DNA from: Arthrobacter glacialis | GTDB lineage: Bacteria; Actinomycetota; Actinomycetes; Actinomycetales; Micrococcaceae | Assembly (NCBI RefSeq): GCF_002909445.1 | Contig: NZ_PPXC01000007.1 | Location: 1-64,000 of the forward strand | Reading direction: 5' to 3' | Length of the DNA stretch: 64,000 nt | In this document: piece by piece, positions 16,642-25,570 of the stretch | How the letters are laid out: every line of letters starts with the position of its first letter | Position numbering within the stretch: position 1 is the stretch's first letter | The notes under the pieces: model-generated | The model's input: the letters and a program-made list of their open reading frames with translations, nothing else | The model's database searches: none | What the model was told of the DNA's origin: nothing | Translations under genes and position numbers: made by a program

Positions 16642-17829
16642 TCAGTGCGTTTCCGCCAGCAAGTCCAACACAAACTGGGCCATCTCCAGCCGCCCTGCCA
16701 TGAAGTCGCGCAGCGAATCCGAATCAGCTTCCCCCAACCGCTGACTCGCCACGGCTGACAGGCCCGTGAACAGTGCCATGGACAGGGCGTGGCCCCGCCG
16801 AACCACGGATTCTGCAATGGCGGCGCCAGACTCGGCCAAGCCGTCGCAGTAGGCTGTCAGGCAGAGCGGCTCCAGCCGGTACAGGTCGCGCCCGCGCATG
16901 GCTCCCTCATTCACCCAGCCTGACAACAACTGGCCAAGATCAAAGCCGGCGCAGGCGCCCCCGTACATGCCCCAATCAATGACCACGAAGCCCGTGCGAC
17001 CGTCGGGCCCGGTGGGTATGTTCTCGATCAAGAGGTTCTGTGGGCTGGCATCGCCATGGGCCGGGAAGGTGGGCAGCAGCACAATCTCATCGGCCAGCTC
17101 GTAGGCCCGTCCGGCCAGTGCCCGCAATCCGCTAATCAGTCCGGGGGTTGCAGCACAAGCCACGGCCGGCACCTGCCACAGGTCATCGCCTTCAATGCCG
17201 GGAATGAACACGTTTCTACCAACGCCATCTAGGTAGAACCGCAGCCTGTCGGCATCCCTTGCCGCAGAAATTTGCGGGCCCAAGCCCGCGACGGCGCGGC
17301 TTCCGGCCAGACACCCCAACCAGTACGCGGCGTGGGTGAATGTGGCGTCAGACCACGTGGCAGCTGGGTGCTCCTGGACATCCTCCATCCAGATGGCGGT
17401 GCGCTGCGGATCAACCTCGATGATTCGGTAGATCTCAGGAAGCCGGCCGCCCGGGGGCAGCACCTGTCCCAGATCCGAGGCGTAGACCTGCACTTCAGTG
17501 CGCCACGGGTACCGCAGGGCGAGCTCCTCCCGCATATGCGGTGGAACTTGATCAATATGCTGCCACAGCAGTGGTGATTGAACCAGTTTCACGACGGCGC
17601 TGAACGGCACCTGCGGCTCAGCAGAACCAGCCAACGAGGCAGTCCCCCGCACCCGCCACAACCCACCAGTGGTCATGTTGAGCACGGGCATCTCGATGGC
17701 CGATGCGCCAGCCACTACTCCTGTCACGGATGGTTGCTGCAGGGCAGCTTCGGCTATGCCTGCGAGCGCTGTAGGGTTTGGTGCGGCTGGGCCCAGTTGG
17801 TCCAGGCTTGCCAGTCTTGGTGCTTCCAC
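16642..17829 (-). CDS. Aminoglycoside-phosphotransferase-like kinase (APH/choline kinase fold)
   Basis: 395 residues. The C-terminal half carries the kinase catalytic loop AHGDASPQNLLIEN (HxD....N) and the metal-binding VVIDWGMYG segment, the two hallmarks of the APH/choline-kinase fold. The N-terminal lobe (about 25-150) has beta strands with FSAVVKLVQSP, providing the ATP-site Lys. It probably phosphorylates a small hydroxylated metabolite; there is no sign that it confers antibiotic resistance. GTG start with AGAAGGG upstream. Confidence 0.85.
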   Translation of the reverse strand: MEAPRLASLDQLGPAAPNPTALAGIAEAALQQPSVTGVVAGASAIEMPVLNMTTGGLWRVRGTASLAGSAEPQVPFSAVVKLVQSPLLWQHIDQVPPHMREELALRYPWRTEVQVYASDLGQVLPPGGRLPEIYRIIEVDPQRTAIWMEDVQEHPAATWSDATFTHAAYWLGCLAGSRAVAGLGPQISAARDADRLRFYLDGVGRNVFIPGIEGDDLWQVPAVACAATPGLISGLRALAGRAYELADEIVLLPTFPAHGDASPQNLLIENIPTGPDGRTGFVVIDWGMYGGACAGFDLGQLLSGWVNEGAMRGRDLYRLEPLCLTAYCDGLAESGAAIAESVVRRGHALSMALFTGLSAVASQRLGEADSDSLRDFMAGRLEMAQFVLDLLAETH

Positions 17830-17897
17830 GACTGGGTCCCTTCTTGTGGCGATGGGCGTTCACCAGACTCAGAAGGGGTGAACGTGCTTTAGCTGTA

Positions 17898-17927
17898 AAG
17901 CTAGAGTTCCACTCGGTGTGGAGTCAA
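17898..17927 (-). promoter_or_regulatory. Possible promoter of the phosphotransferase gene with dyad spacer
   Basis: On the minus strand TTGACT (17927-17922) and TAGCTT (17903-17898) are separated by 18 bases. The spacer contains an imperfect dyad, CCAC near the -35 and GTGG further on. A long spacer with a dyad is the layout of MerR-family promoters. No MerR gene is nearby, so the regulator is unknown. Confidence 0.35.
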
Positions 17928-18018
17928 TGCTTTCGGGTGAGCCCATCGCAGGCTGTTCCTGGCTGCGAGTCCGGCTTCACCCTTACTCCGGAGACTGGAA
18001 GCCAGCCAATCCCCTTGT

Positions 18019-18034
18019 TCGAACATAGATTCGA
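18019..18034. promoter_or_regulatory. LexA (SOS) box candidate
   Basis: TCGAACATAGATTCGA matches the actinobacterial LexA site TCGAAC-N4-GTTCGA at 11 of 12 half-site positions. It is the first of three 12-base units (18018-18029, 18030-18041, 18042-18053), giving a second, weaker overlapping match at 18031-18046. The nearest downstream gene, 168 bases away, is YdjM-like; E. coli ydjM is a known LexA target. Confidence 0.6.
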
Positions 18035-18201
18035 ACGTTGATCCGAATAAGCGTCCTCTATGAGCCTCCCCACAGATCTTTCCCCTGCGGCGGCGCCCAC
18101 GCGTGGATGTCACGGGCTTCCCCTAGGCTTGAATCAGCAGGTTTTGTCCACGTATCACGGGATCAGAACATCAGAACCCGAGTATGCAAGGACGTGCCCT
18201 C

Positions 18202-19014
18202 ATGATGGGAGCCCATCACGCTGCCAGCGGCGCCGCCGTATGGCTGGCCCTGACCACACAATTCAACGTTAACCTGGGCGCCGTGCACCAAGTCCTGCCG
18301 CACATACCCGAACAGATCTCCCTTGGCATGGGGCTCCTTGATCTCACCCCCACAGCGGTGGTGGCCGGCGCACTTGTCACGGCAGGGGCGGCGCTGGTGC
18401 CCGACGCCGACCATCGGCATGCCACCATTGCCCATTCGCTGCCTCCGCTCTCCAACATCATGTGCATTCAGGTGGGCAAGATGTCCGGCGGGCACCGTCA
18501 TGGCACCCACTCCATCCTGGGCCTGGCGGCTTTCGTGGGTATAGCTTGGCTGGCGGGGATGTGGACTGTTGAGGTGGCGAACCTGGGCACGATTTTTCCG
18601 GGCGCGGGCCTACTGGCGGTTCTCCTTGCTTCCTTCGCCGCCAAGTCACTGAAGTTCATTCCTGACACCATGCGAAAGTTCCCGTGGGTGGTGGGGCTGG
18701 CTGTGGGCACCTTTGTCACCTTGTTTGCCCCGCAGGAACCATATTGGTTCCCCTTGTCCATGGCTTTGGGCGTGAGCATCCACATTGTTGGAGACATGCT
18801 CACCACCGGCGGCTGCAACCTCCTATGGCCCTTGCGCATCAGGCCCCCGCGGATGCTGCGCAAAATACCGCTGGTGAAGAACATCTGGCGACCCAGCGGA
18901 AACATAGCCATCCCCCTGCTGGGCAATGCCGGATCGGTGCGCGAATGGCTGGTTCTGATACCCGTGAGCGGCTATGTCATCTGGGCCATAGCCGACGCCG
19001 TCTTCAGCGCATAA
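18202..19014 (+). CDS. YdjM family membrane-bound metal-dependent hydrolase
   Basis: 270 residues. The N-terminal MMGAHHAASGAAVWLAL and the DADH plus HRHGTHS motifs are the metal-ligand pattern of the YdjM/DUF457 family of inner-membrane predicted hydrolases. At least four membrane segments alternate with these motifs, and IHIVGDMLTTGGCNLLWP near residue 195 fits the C-terminal part. ATG at 18202 has AAGGA nine bases upstream; an ATG at 18184 does not. In E. coli the family member is SOS-induced, and a LexA-like box lies upstream here. The physiological substrate is unknown. Confidence 0.85.
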   Translation: MMGAHHAASGAAVWLALTTQFNVNLGAVHQVLPHIPEQISLGMGLLDLTPTAVVAGALVTAGAALVPDADHRHATIAHSLPPLSNIMCIQVGKMSGGHRHGTHSILGLAAFVGIAWLAGMWTVEVANLGTIFPGAGLLAVLLASFAAKSLKFIPDTMRKFPWVVGLAVGTFVTLFAPQEPYWFPLSMALGVSIHIVGDMLTTGGCNLLWPLRIRPPRMLRKIPLVKNIWRPSGNIAIPLLGNAGSVREWLVLIPVSGYVIWAIADAVFSA

Positions 19015-19093
19015 CATCCTTCGCAGACATGGCTGTTAATATGGGAGCAGGCCCCGCACTTGTGAGTGCCGCCCCGGAGCGATGTCGAGATGA

Positions 19094-19726
19094 ATGGACC
19101 GAAATTCAAAAATGTACATCAAGATCTGTGGCCTGCAGACTGTCGAAAGCGTTGCAGCCGCTGTGGAGGCCGGCGCCAACGCCGTGGGATTCATCTTCGC
19201 CCCCGGCAGCCCCCGGACCATCACGGCCGCGCTCGCAGCCACATTGGTGAGCAGCGTCCCCGAGGGCATTGAAACCGTGGGCGTGTTCCGCGATCAGCCC
19301 CTTGACGAGGTTCTGGCAACCTCCCGTGAAGCGGAGTTGACAACCGTCCAGCTCCACGGGAATGAACCACTGGCAGATGTCACGCGATTGCATGCGGCGG
19401 GTTTCCGTACCTTGCGGGCATTTTCAGTCGCCGCCTACAATGCCTTGAATCCTGAGGACAAGCGTGCGTGGAAATCCGAGCGGATCTTACTGGACGCCGT
19501 CGAACCTGGCGCAGGAGAGACCTTTGACAGCAGCGAACTGGCCCAGGGGGCGCCTCAGGGATTCTGGCTTCTGGCAGGCGGACTTAACCCGAGCAATGTG
19601 GCGTCCCTCGTTGGGGCTTTGCATCCTCATGGCGTGGATGTGTCCAGCGGCGTGGAATCCAGCCGGGGCGTGAAGGACTCAATGCTTATTCGGGATTTCA
19701 TTCAGGCAGCCCGCAGCATCAGCTAG
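19094..19726 (+). CDS. trpF: Phosphoribosylanthranilate isomerase
   Basis: 210 residues, the usual TrpF length. It catalyses the Amadori rearrangement of N-(5'-phosphoribosyl)anthranilate in tryptophan synthesis, using a TIM barrel. Visible family motifs are YIKICGLQTVESV (catalytic Cys), VGFIFAPGSPR, VGVFRDQP, VQLHGNEP, LLDAVEPG (catalytic Asp), LAGGLNPSNV and VDVSSGVESSRGVKD. The start may instead be the ATG at 19112, where family similarity begins; neither has a clear Shine-Dalgarno. No other trp gene is in the window, so it is separate from any trp operon. Confidence 0.93.
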   Translation: MDRNSKMYIKICGLQTVESVAAAVEAGANAVGFIFAPGSPRTITAALAATLVSSVPEGIETVGVFRDQPLDEVLATSREAELTTVQLHGNEPLADVTRLHAAGFRTLRAFSVAAYNALNPEDKRAWKSERILLDAVEPGAGETFDSSELAQGAPQGFWLLAGGLNPSNVASLVGALHPHGVDVSSGVESSRGVKDSMLIRDFIQAARSIS

Positions 19727-19784
19727 GACTGGCCCCGCGCAAGAACCGCGTGGCGCGTGCTCAAAACCTCAATAAAACAATAGA

Positions 19785-19795
19785 CTTTACATAAG
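19785..19795. promoter_or_regulatory. Putative ROK repressor operator, upstream of the repressor gene
   Basis: CTTTACATAAG, the exact reverse complement of the 11-mer at 21145-21155 upstream of the transporter genes. It lies 40 bases before the ROK start codon, a position that would allow autoregulation. Confidence 0.6.
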
Positions 19796-19834
19796 CCGTC
19801 ATGGCCGATTGGTCTACAACTCAAGGAGGCGGAC

Positions 19835-21001
19835 TTGCTGACACCCGATGACAGCGCATTGCAGGCGGTGCGGCGTCGGCATGAGCTCCGAGTCCTGGAT
19901 TCCCTGGTGACCCACGGCCACCGGACCCGTCGCGACCTCGAGACTGACACCAAGCTGTCCCGCACCACACTCTCGGCCATCGTGGGGGATCTGCGCCACC
20001 GCGGCGTGTTGACCGAGTTTGATCAGGAACGCATCGGGGCCGCCCGCAATGGCCGCCCCACCAAGGTGCTGCAACTGAACCCCGGCGCAGGAGCCGCCGT
20101 GGGCATCGAGCTGGGACGTCGCCGCCTGAGCATCTCGGTGGCAGGTTTTGACGGTTCAACGGTTGCCCATGAACATTGGGAACTCACCGAATCCATTGAC
20201 CTGCAGGGAAAAGTTCAACTCGCAGCAGACATGCTTGGCGAAATGATCCGGGCCGGCAGGATCACCCCCGAGACGGCCGTAGGCATGGGTGTAGGAATTG
20301 CCAGCCGCCACGCAAACCCCAACTCCCTCTCCGACGGCGAGGAGCACCAGCTGGACCCCGACGGCGCCACCTTGGCCCCGCTGCGTGAGGCCCTGCCCAT
20401 TCCCCTGTTGTGGGACAACAACATTCGCCTCGCCGCCCTGAGCTACGCCAAGGCCAGCGACAATGTCCTCTATGTGGTCCTTGCCGCCGGCGTCAGCTCA
20501 GCCATGGTTGTCGATGGCGCGCCTTTGCGCGGCGGAAACGGCATCGCCGGTGAAATGGGGCATATCAGCGTTGACTTCACCGGCCCCCACTGCTGGTGCG
20601 GGCGACGCGGCTGCCTGGAGAGCTTCCTCAACGAAGCCAGTGTGCTGACCGAGGCTGCGAACCGCGGACAAACCTTTGAATCCATTGCCGCCATTGCCGC
20701 AGCTGCCGCAGCCGGAAACGAAATCGCCACAGCAGTCGTGGCGTGGGCCGGGGAACTGCTGGCCCGCGCCACCGTGGGCGCCTGCGTCCTGCTGGACCCC
20801 AGCCGCGTGGTGTTTGCCGGTGAACTCTCGCAATTTGGTGAACAGCTGCTGACTCCCGTCCGCAGCGCCTTGGCAGAACAGCATCTGGGGTTGGGGCCGC
20901 GCACCACCAGCATCACCACCACCCCCTTCGCGCCAACCGCAGGCAGTGACGGCGCGGCCCAAATGGCACTCAAGCACTGGGCCATGGCAACCCTCAGCTA
21001 G
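19835..21001 (+). CDS. ROK family transcriptional repressor
   Basis: 388 residues. An N-terminal winged helix-turn-helix (about 15-75, HGHRTRRDLETDTKLSRTTL) is followed by a ROK sugar-kinase-like domain. GIELGRRRLSI marks the nucleotide-fold start, and GEMGHISVDFTG followed by CWCGRRGCLE is the zinc-binding signature. ROK repressors (NagC, Mlc, XylR type) sense sugars or sugar phosphates. TTG start with AAGGAGG five bases upstream, a strong choice. It precedes the transporter/sulfatase genes on the same strand, and the shared 11-mer indicates that it controls them. Confidence 0.92.
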   Translation: MLTPDDSALQAVRRRHELRVLDSLVTHGHRTRRDLETDTKLSRTTLSAIVGDLRHRGVLTEFDQERIGAARNGRPTKVLQLNPGAGAAVGIELGRRRLSISVAGFDGSTVAHEHWELTESIDLQGKVQLAADMLGEMIRAGRITPETAVGMGVGIASRHANPNSLSDGEEHQLDPDGATLAPLREALPIPLLWDNNIRLAALSYAKASDNVLYVVLAAGVSSAMVVDGAPLRGGNGIAGEMGHISVDFTGPHCWCGRRGCLESFLNEASVLTEAANRGQTFESIAAIAAAAAAGNEIATAVVAWAGELLARATVGACVLLDPSRVVFAGELSQFGEQLLTPVRSALAEQHLGLGPRTTSITTTPFAPTAGSDGAAQMALKHWAMATLS

Positions 21002-21144
21002 GGACCTCACCCAACATCCAGCGCACGCACCACCCCAGCAGGATGCAGGGGAAGCAAGCTCAGGCGCGCCAAAATAGCGCAGGGTGAGCCCTTGCTTCGT
21101 CGTGCAAAAGTACCCATTCGGCGTAAAACTTAACGCAAACCCTA

Positions 21145-21155
21145 CTTATGTAAAG
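21145..21155. promoter_or_regulatory. Putative ROK repressor operator, upstream of the ABC operon
   Basis: CTTATGTAAAG, an exact inverted copy of the site upstream of the ROK gene. It ends four bases before the -35 hexamer of the operon promoter, a position where a bound repressor would block RNA polymerase. Confidence 0.6.
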
Positions 21156-21159
21156 AGCC

Positions 21160-21188
21160 TTGACAATGTGTGATCCGTGCCATAAGTT
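21160..21188 (+). promoter_or_regulatory. Sigma-70 type promoter of the ABC/sulfatase operon
   Basis: Consensus TTGACA (21160-21165), a 17-base spacer and TAAGTT (21183-21188). Transcription would begin at or next to the A of the ATG at 21195, so the transcript would be leaderless; there is no Shine-Dalgarno. Confidence 0.65.
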
Positions 21189-21194
21189 TTATCC

Positions 21195-22085
21195 ATGGCA
21201 CCGAAAGATACCCTCAGCTCCGTGGCGGACCCTACCGCCCGCAGAGAGCGCAGCGCACATCATCAAGCACCACGTAAGTCCCCCGCGCCAGCAAGCAAGT
21301 CGGCAAGCAAGAAGTCCGCAACGGGCACCGGCAAGCTCAGCCGCAAGGCCCTGGTAGCCATCAATTTTGCTTCGGTCGCGGCCGGTCTGGGCGCGTGGGC
21401 CATCGTTTCCAGCGCCGGAATTGTGGGACTGCCTGGTCCCGGCGAAGTCCTGATTCGGGGTGGGGAGCTTCTGGCGGACGGCACCCTCGCAGAGGACACA
21501 GGCGCCTCACTGGCCCGAGTTCTCAGCGGATTCCTGATCGGCAGCCTGCTAGCCGTCCCGGTTGGCTTCCTGATGGGCTGGTACCAAATTGGCCGCGCCA
21601 TCATTGAACCGTGGGTGCAGTTCTTCCGCACCATTCCCCCACTGGCCCTCCTGCCACTGGTCATGGTGACCATGGGAATCGGCGAAACACCCAAGATCTT
21701 CGTGATCTTCCTGGCAGCTTTCCTTTCCTGTGTGATCTCCACCTACCAGGGTGTGGTCAGCGTGGACAAGACCTTGATCAACGCGGCCCGTGTGCTTGGG
21801 GCCAACAGCATGGTCATCTTCCGCCGCGTCGTGGTCCCGGCGTCCTCACCGTTCATCCTGGTGGGCATGCGCATTGGTCTCGGCGCCGGTTGGGCCACGG
21901 TGGTGGCCGCCGAGCTCCTGGCCGCCCCCAACGGTCTGGGCATGCGCATGCAGCAGGCGCAGCAGTTCTACGACATGCCCACCATCTTGGTCAACGTCAT
22001 CGTCATCGGCATCCTGGGCCTGCTCATGGACCGCCTGCTCTTGATGATCGAAGCCCACCTGACCCGCTGGCAAGAACGCCGCTAA
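21195..22085 (+). CDS. ABC transporter permease, sulfonate/sulfate-ester/taurine type
   Basis: 296 residues. A charged, low-complexity cytoplasmic N terminus (about 1-55) precedes six predicted membrane segments. The EAA loop region (about 205-225) reads [21 protein letters not shown], the permease/ATPase contact site, and is typical of SsuC/TauC/NrtB-type permeases. Genes for the ATPase and binding protein follow, so this is the membrane component of an importer for an organosulfur compound. The ATG is six bases after the -10 hexamer, implying leaderless translation. First gene of an operon of at least four. Confidence 0.9.
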   Translation: MAPKDTLSSVADPTARRERSAHHQAPRKSPAPASKSASKKSATGTGKLSRKALVAINFASVAAGLGAWAIVSSAGIVGLPGPGEVLIRGGELLADGTLAEDTGASLARVLSGFLIGSLLAVPVGFLMGWYQIGRAIIEPWVQFFRTIPPLALLPLVMVTMGIGETPKIFVIFLAAFLSCVISTYQGVVSVDKTLINAARVLGANSMVIFRRVVVPASSPFILVGMRIGLGAGWATVVAAELLAAPNGLGMRMQQAQQFYDMPTILVNVIVIGILGLLMDRLLLMIEAHLTRWQERR

Positions 22086-22094
22086 GGACCACCC

Positions 22095-22892
22095 ATGACA
22101 ACCACAACTCAAAATGCCATGATCCGCTTTGAAAACCTGCGCAAGGAATTCACCCTCTCCGGCACCACGTTCACCGCCTTGAATGGCGTCAACTTGGACA
22201 TTGCCGACGGCGAATTCGTCACCGTGGTGGGCCCCTCCGGCTGCGGGAAGTCCACCATGCTCAATGCCGCCGCCGGCCTGCTGGATCCCAGCAGCGGGCG
22301 GGTCATGGTTGATGACCGCGAGGTGGACGGACCCAGCACCCGCACCGGCGTGATCTTCCAGCAATACGCACTGTTCCCTTGGCTTACTGTTCGCAAGAAC
22401 GTGGAGTTCGGCCTGGAGCTGAAGAAATTTCCCGCCAAGGAACGCCGTGTCATTGTGGACCACTACCTGGAACTGGTGGGCCTAACCCGTTTTGCCGACG
22501 CCCTGCCCAAGGAACTCTCCGGCGGCATGAAGCAGCGCTGCGCCATTGCCCGCGCCTACGCCGTGAACCCGGAAATCCTGCTCATGGACGAACCCTTCGG
22601 CGCCCTCGACGCACTGACCCGCGTCCACATGCAGGAACAGCTGCTGGAGACCTGGACCAAGGAACGCCGCACGGTCATGTTTGTCACCCACGACGTGGAC
22701 GAGTCAGTCTTCCTGGCCTCCCGCGTGATTGTCATGGCTGCCCGGCCCGGGCGCATCTTTAAGGAAATCAAGATAGACCTTCCCTACCCTCGCACCGAGG
22801 AAATGCGGCTCTCGGATGAGTTCACCCGCCTCCGCGCCCAAGTTTGGGAAGCCGTCTACCACCAGCCAGGCGTGGCAGAAGCCCACCAGTAA
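22095..22892 (+). CDS. ABC transporter ATP-binding protein, sulfonate type
   Basis: 265 residues with all ATPase motifs: Walker A GPSGCGKST, Q-loop FQQYALFPW, signature LSGGMKQRCAIARA, Walker B ILLMDEPFGALDALT and the H-loop FVTHDVDES. The closest families are SsuB and TauB. It powers the permease encoded nine bases upstream. No C-terminal regulatory domain is present. Confidence 0.93.
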   Translation: MTTTTQNAMIRFENLRKEFTLSGTTFTALNGVNLDIADGEFVTVVGPSGCGKSTMLNAAAGLLDPSSGRVMVDDREVDGPSTRTGVIFQQYALFPWLTVRKNVEFGLELKKFPAKERRVIVDHYLELVGLTRFADALPKELSGGMKQRCAIARAYAVNPEILLMDEPFGALDALTRVHMQEQLLETWTKERRTVMFVTHDVDESVFLASRVIVMAARPGRIFKEIKIDLPYPRTEEMRLSDEFTRLRAQVWEAVYHQPGVAEAHQ

Positions 22893-22961
22893 CACAGCTT
22901 TCCGCGTCATCCCCTTCATACCCCCTGCCCCGAGACGGGCAACAACTCTTCAGGAGACACC

Positions 22962-23984
22962 ATGTCCTCAACATTTTCCCGCCGCAACGTCCTGCAACTG
23001 TCCATGGGTGCCGCAGCCATCTCCCTGCTGGCCGCCTGCGGCGCAAAAACTGACGAGGCTGGCGCCAACGCAGCCGTCAAAGAGGCTGTGGAGATCAAGG
23101 TTGGCTACATCGCCGACTACAACGGCGCAGCCCTGATGGCCGTAGCAGACCAAGAAGGCTACTGGGCCAAGGCAGGGCTTACGCCCAAGTACCTCCCCTT
23201 CACCAACGGCCCGCTGGCCATCCAGGCACTGGGCACCGACAACATTGACGTGGCCTACATCGGCTCCGGTGCACTGTGGCTGCCGGCGTCGGGCAAGGCA
23301 GAGATCTGGGCCGTGAACTCCGTCTCCAACGCAGACCGGATCATTGCACAGCCCGGCTACAAGACCCTGGCTGATTTGAAGGGCAAGAAGGTGGCGGTTC
23401 CGGCCGGCACCTCGGGCGACCAGCTGTTCTCACTGGCCCTGAAGAAGGAAGGCCTCACCCGCGAAGACTTCGAGGTCACTGCCATGGAACCGCCGGCAAT
23501 CGTGGCAGCCTTCGCCTCCAAGCAGGTGGACGGCGCAGCCCTCTGGTACCCGCTGATCGACAGCGCCAAGAAGGGTCAGCCGGACCTGGTGGAGCTGTAC
23601 TCCAACGAAGACTTCATCGACCAGCTCACCTTCCCCTCCACCTTCGTGGCAGGACCGGGCCGTGCCGCCAAGGACAAGGAGCTGGCCACCAACTTCATCT
23701 CCGTGGTCAAGAGCGCCAACGACTACCGCCACGCCAACCAGGACACCACCATTGCCCTGACCGCCACGTTCCTCAAGCTCAAGGAAGAGGACATGAAGGC
23801 CCAGGCCGGCGTGGCCAAGCTGTTCACCTCCAAGGAACTGGAAACTCTTTCCTCGGAAGGGACCGTCTACACCTGGCTGAACGCCCTGCAGGAACAGTTC
23901 AAGACGGCTGAAAAGATCAAGGAAGTTGTGGACCCCAAGACGTTCTACAACTCCGAACTGTTTGTCAGCGCACCGAAGGTATAG
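22962..23984 (+). CDS. ABC transporter substrate-binding lipoprotein, sulfonate/taurine type
   Basis: 340 residues. The signal contains twin arginines (FSRRNVLQLS) and a lipobox (LLAACG), so it is probably a Tat-exported lipoprotein held on the outer face of the membrane. The mature protein has the type 2 periplasmic-binding fold of SsuA/TauA/NMT1 proteins, with KVGYIADYNGAALM, PLAIQALGTDNIDVAYIGSG and KGKKVAVPAGTSGDQL. The strong link to a sulfatase gene six bases downstream suggests a sulfate ester or sulfonate ligand. Good spacing to the ATPase gene (69 bases). Confidence 0.92.
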   Translation: MSSTFSRRNVLQLSMGAAAISLLAACGAKTDEAGANAAVKEAVEIKVGYIADYNGAALMAVADQEGYWAKAGLTPKYLPFTNGPLAIQALGTDNIDVAYIGSGALWLPASGKAEIWAVNSVSNADRIIAQPGYKTLADLKGKKVAVPAGTSGDQLFSLALKKEGLTREDFEVTAMEPPAIVAAFASKQVDGAALWYPLIDSAKKGQPDLVELYSNEDFIDQLTFPSTFVAGPGRAAKDKELATNFISVVKSANDYRHANQDTTIALTATFLKLKEEDMKAQAGVAKLFTSKELETLSSEGTVYTWLNALQEQFKTAEKIKEVVDPKTFYNSELFVSAPKV

Positions 23985-23990
23985 CTCTCC

Positions 23991-25514
23991 ATGACTTCGC
24001 CAACACCGTCGAGCGCTCCAAACAAGCGCCAAAACATGCTGTTCCTGATGACGGACCAGCAACGCATCGACACCCTGGGCTGCTACGGCAACACCTCACA
24101 GCACACACCCAACCTTGACAGGCTCGCAGCGCGCGGGACAACGTTTGACCGGGCCTACACGCCCACGGCCATCTGCACCCCCGCACGCGCCAGCCTGCTC
24201 ACAGGCCTGCAACCCTTTGAGCATGGCTTGTTGGCCAACTATGAGTGGAACTCCGGGCACCGGGAGGAGCTTCCCGACGGGTTGCCCACCTTCTCCTCAG
24301 CCTTGATTGACCAGGGTTACCGGCTGGGTCATGTGGGCAAATGGCATGTGGGCAAGGACCGCGGTCCCGAGCATTACGGTTTTGAGGGAATCCACCTGCC
24401 CGGGGCACTGAACGTGTTCGATGATCCGGGCTATGAGGACTGGCTCAAGGCCAACGACCACCCGGACTTCCGCATCTCCTCCCCCGTGTACACCACACGT
24501 GCCGACGGCAGCCAGGGCCACCTGATTGCCGGCGTCACCGACCAGCCCACGGAAGCCACCTTTGAGGCCTTTCTGGCGGATCAAACCATCGCAAAACTGC
24601 GTGAATTCGCGGCCGGGGCGTTGCAGGGGGAAGACGGCACACCGTTCTTCCTCTCCTGCCACATTTTTGGCCCGCACCTGCCGTACCTGATCCCGCAGCA
24701 GTGGTATGACATGGTGGATCCGTCCACGGTGGAACTGCCCGGCTCCTTTGCCGAAACGTTCCAAGGCAAGCCCCTCATTCAGCAGGCCTACGCCGAATAC
24801 TGGTCCACCGACTGCTTCACGGTGGATGAATGGAAGAAGCTCACAGCCGTCTACTGGGGTTACGTCTCGATGATCGACTACGAGGTGGGCCGCATCCTGG
24901 CTGTTCTGGATGAGCTTGGTTTGACTGATTCCACAGCTGTCATGTTCACCGCCGACCACGGCGAGTTCACCGGCGCCCACCGGCTCAACGACAAGGGCCC
25001 GGCCATGTATGAGGACATTTACCGCATACCCGCCATCCTGGCCCTTCCCGGCGAGATTGAGCGCCGTGAAGACCGTTTCATCAGCCTGCTGGACTTCACC
25101 GCCACCTTCCATGAGATCGCCGGCGCTGACGCATCCGGCGTTCAAGGACGGAGCCTGTTGCCGCTGGCCACCGGCGCGGAGGTTGAGGGTTGGCGCGAGG
25201 ATATTCTGTGCGAATTCCACGGCCACCACTTCCCGTACGCCCAGCGCATGCTGCGCAACAAGGACGTGAAGTACATTGCCAACCCAGAAGGCATTGACGA
25301 GTTCTACGACATGGTGGCCGATCCCGATGAGCTGAACAACGTTATCAACGTCCCCATCTATCGGGAACGAGTTTCGGCCATGCGCCGGGAAATGTACCGC
25401 CAGTTGGTTGAACGGGGCGACAAGTTTGCCCAGTGGCTGGCCTTTGCCGGTGACATTCCCGCGAATGAGCGCGTACGCCCAGTGACCGCCGTCGAACGTT
25501 TCATCACTCAGTAG
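23991..25514 (+). CDS. Sulfatase (formylglycine-dependent)
   Basis: 507 residues of the alkaline-phosphatase superfamily. The catalytic motif ICTPARASLLTG contains Cys62 in the C-x-P-x-R sulfatase signature (Ala replaces the usual Ser), the residue matured to formylglycine. Metal ligands are visible at TDQQR (Asp22) and FTADHGEFTGAH. LGHVGKWHVGK is the family's conserved Lys/His segment. No signal peptide, so it should act in the cytoplasm on an imported sulfate ester. It follows the binding-protein gene by six bases. The maturation enzyme is not in the window. Confidence 0.92.
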   Translation: MTSPTPSSAPNKRQNMLFLMTDQQRIDTLGCYGNTSQHTPNLDRLAARGTTFDRAYTPTAICTPARASLLTGLQPFEHGLLANYEWNSGHREELPDGLPTFSSALIDQGYRLGHVGKWHVGKDRGPEHYGFEGIHLPGALNVFDDPGYEDWLKANDHPDFRISSPVYTTRADGSQGHLIAGVTDQPTEATFEAFLADQTIAKLREFAAGALQGEDGTPFFLSCHIFGPHLPYLIPQQWYDMVDPSTVELPGSFAETFQGKPLIQQAYAEYWSTDCFTVDEWKKLTAVYWGYVSMIDYEVGRILAVLDELGLTDSTAVMFTADHGEFTGAHRLNDKGPAMYEDIYRIPAILALPGEIERREDRFISLLDFTATFHEIAGADASGVQGRSLLPLATGAEVEGWREDILCEFHGHHFPYAQRMLRNKDVKYIANPEGIDEFYDMVADPDELNNVINVPIYRERVSAMRREMYRQLVERGDKFAQWLAFAGDIPANERVRPVTAVERFITQ

Positions 25515-25570
25515 CACCACCCGAATCGGATGCCTCTTGCGGTCCCAAGAGAAGTAAAGCGAGTAATCGA

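Larger units (their letters stand above)
17830..18201. other. Intergenic region with regulatory repeats
   Basis: 372 bases between the phosphotransferase gene (minus) and the YdjM-like gene (plus). It holds a possible leftward promoter (17898-17927) and an SOS-box-like repeat (18019-18053). A short open frame at 18060-18272 has no Shine-Dalgarno and overlaps the YdjM-like gene, so I do not call it. Confidence 0.5.

Noticed and set aside
16642-17829. Antibiotic-resistance gene call for the phosphotransferase
   Set aside because: APH-fold kinases are common housekeeping proteins, and nothing in the sequence or neighbourhood indicates an antibiotic substrate.
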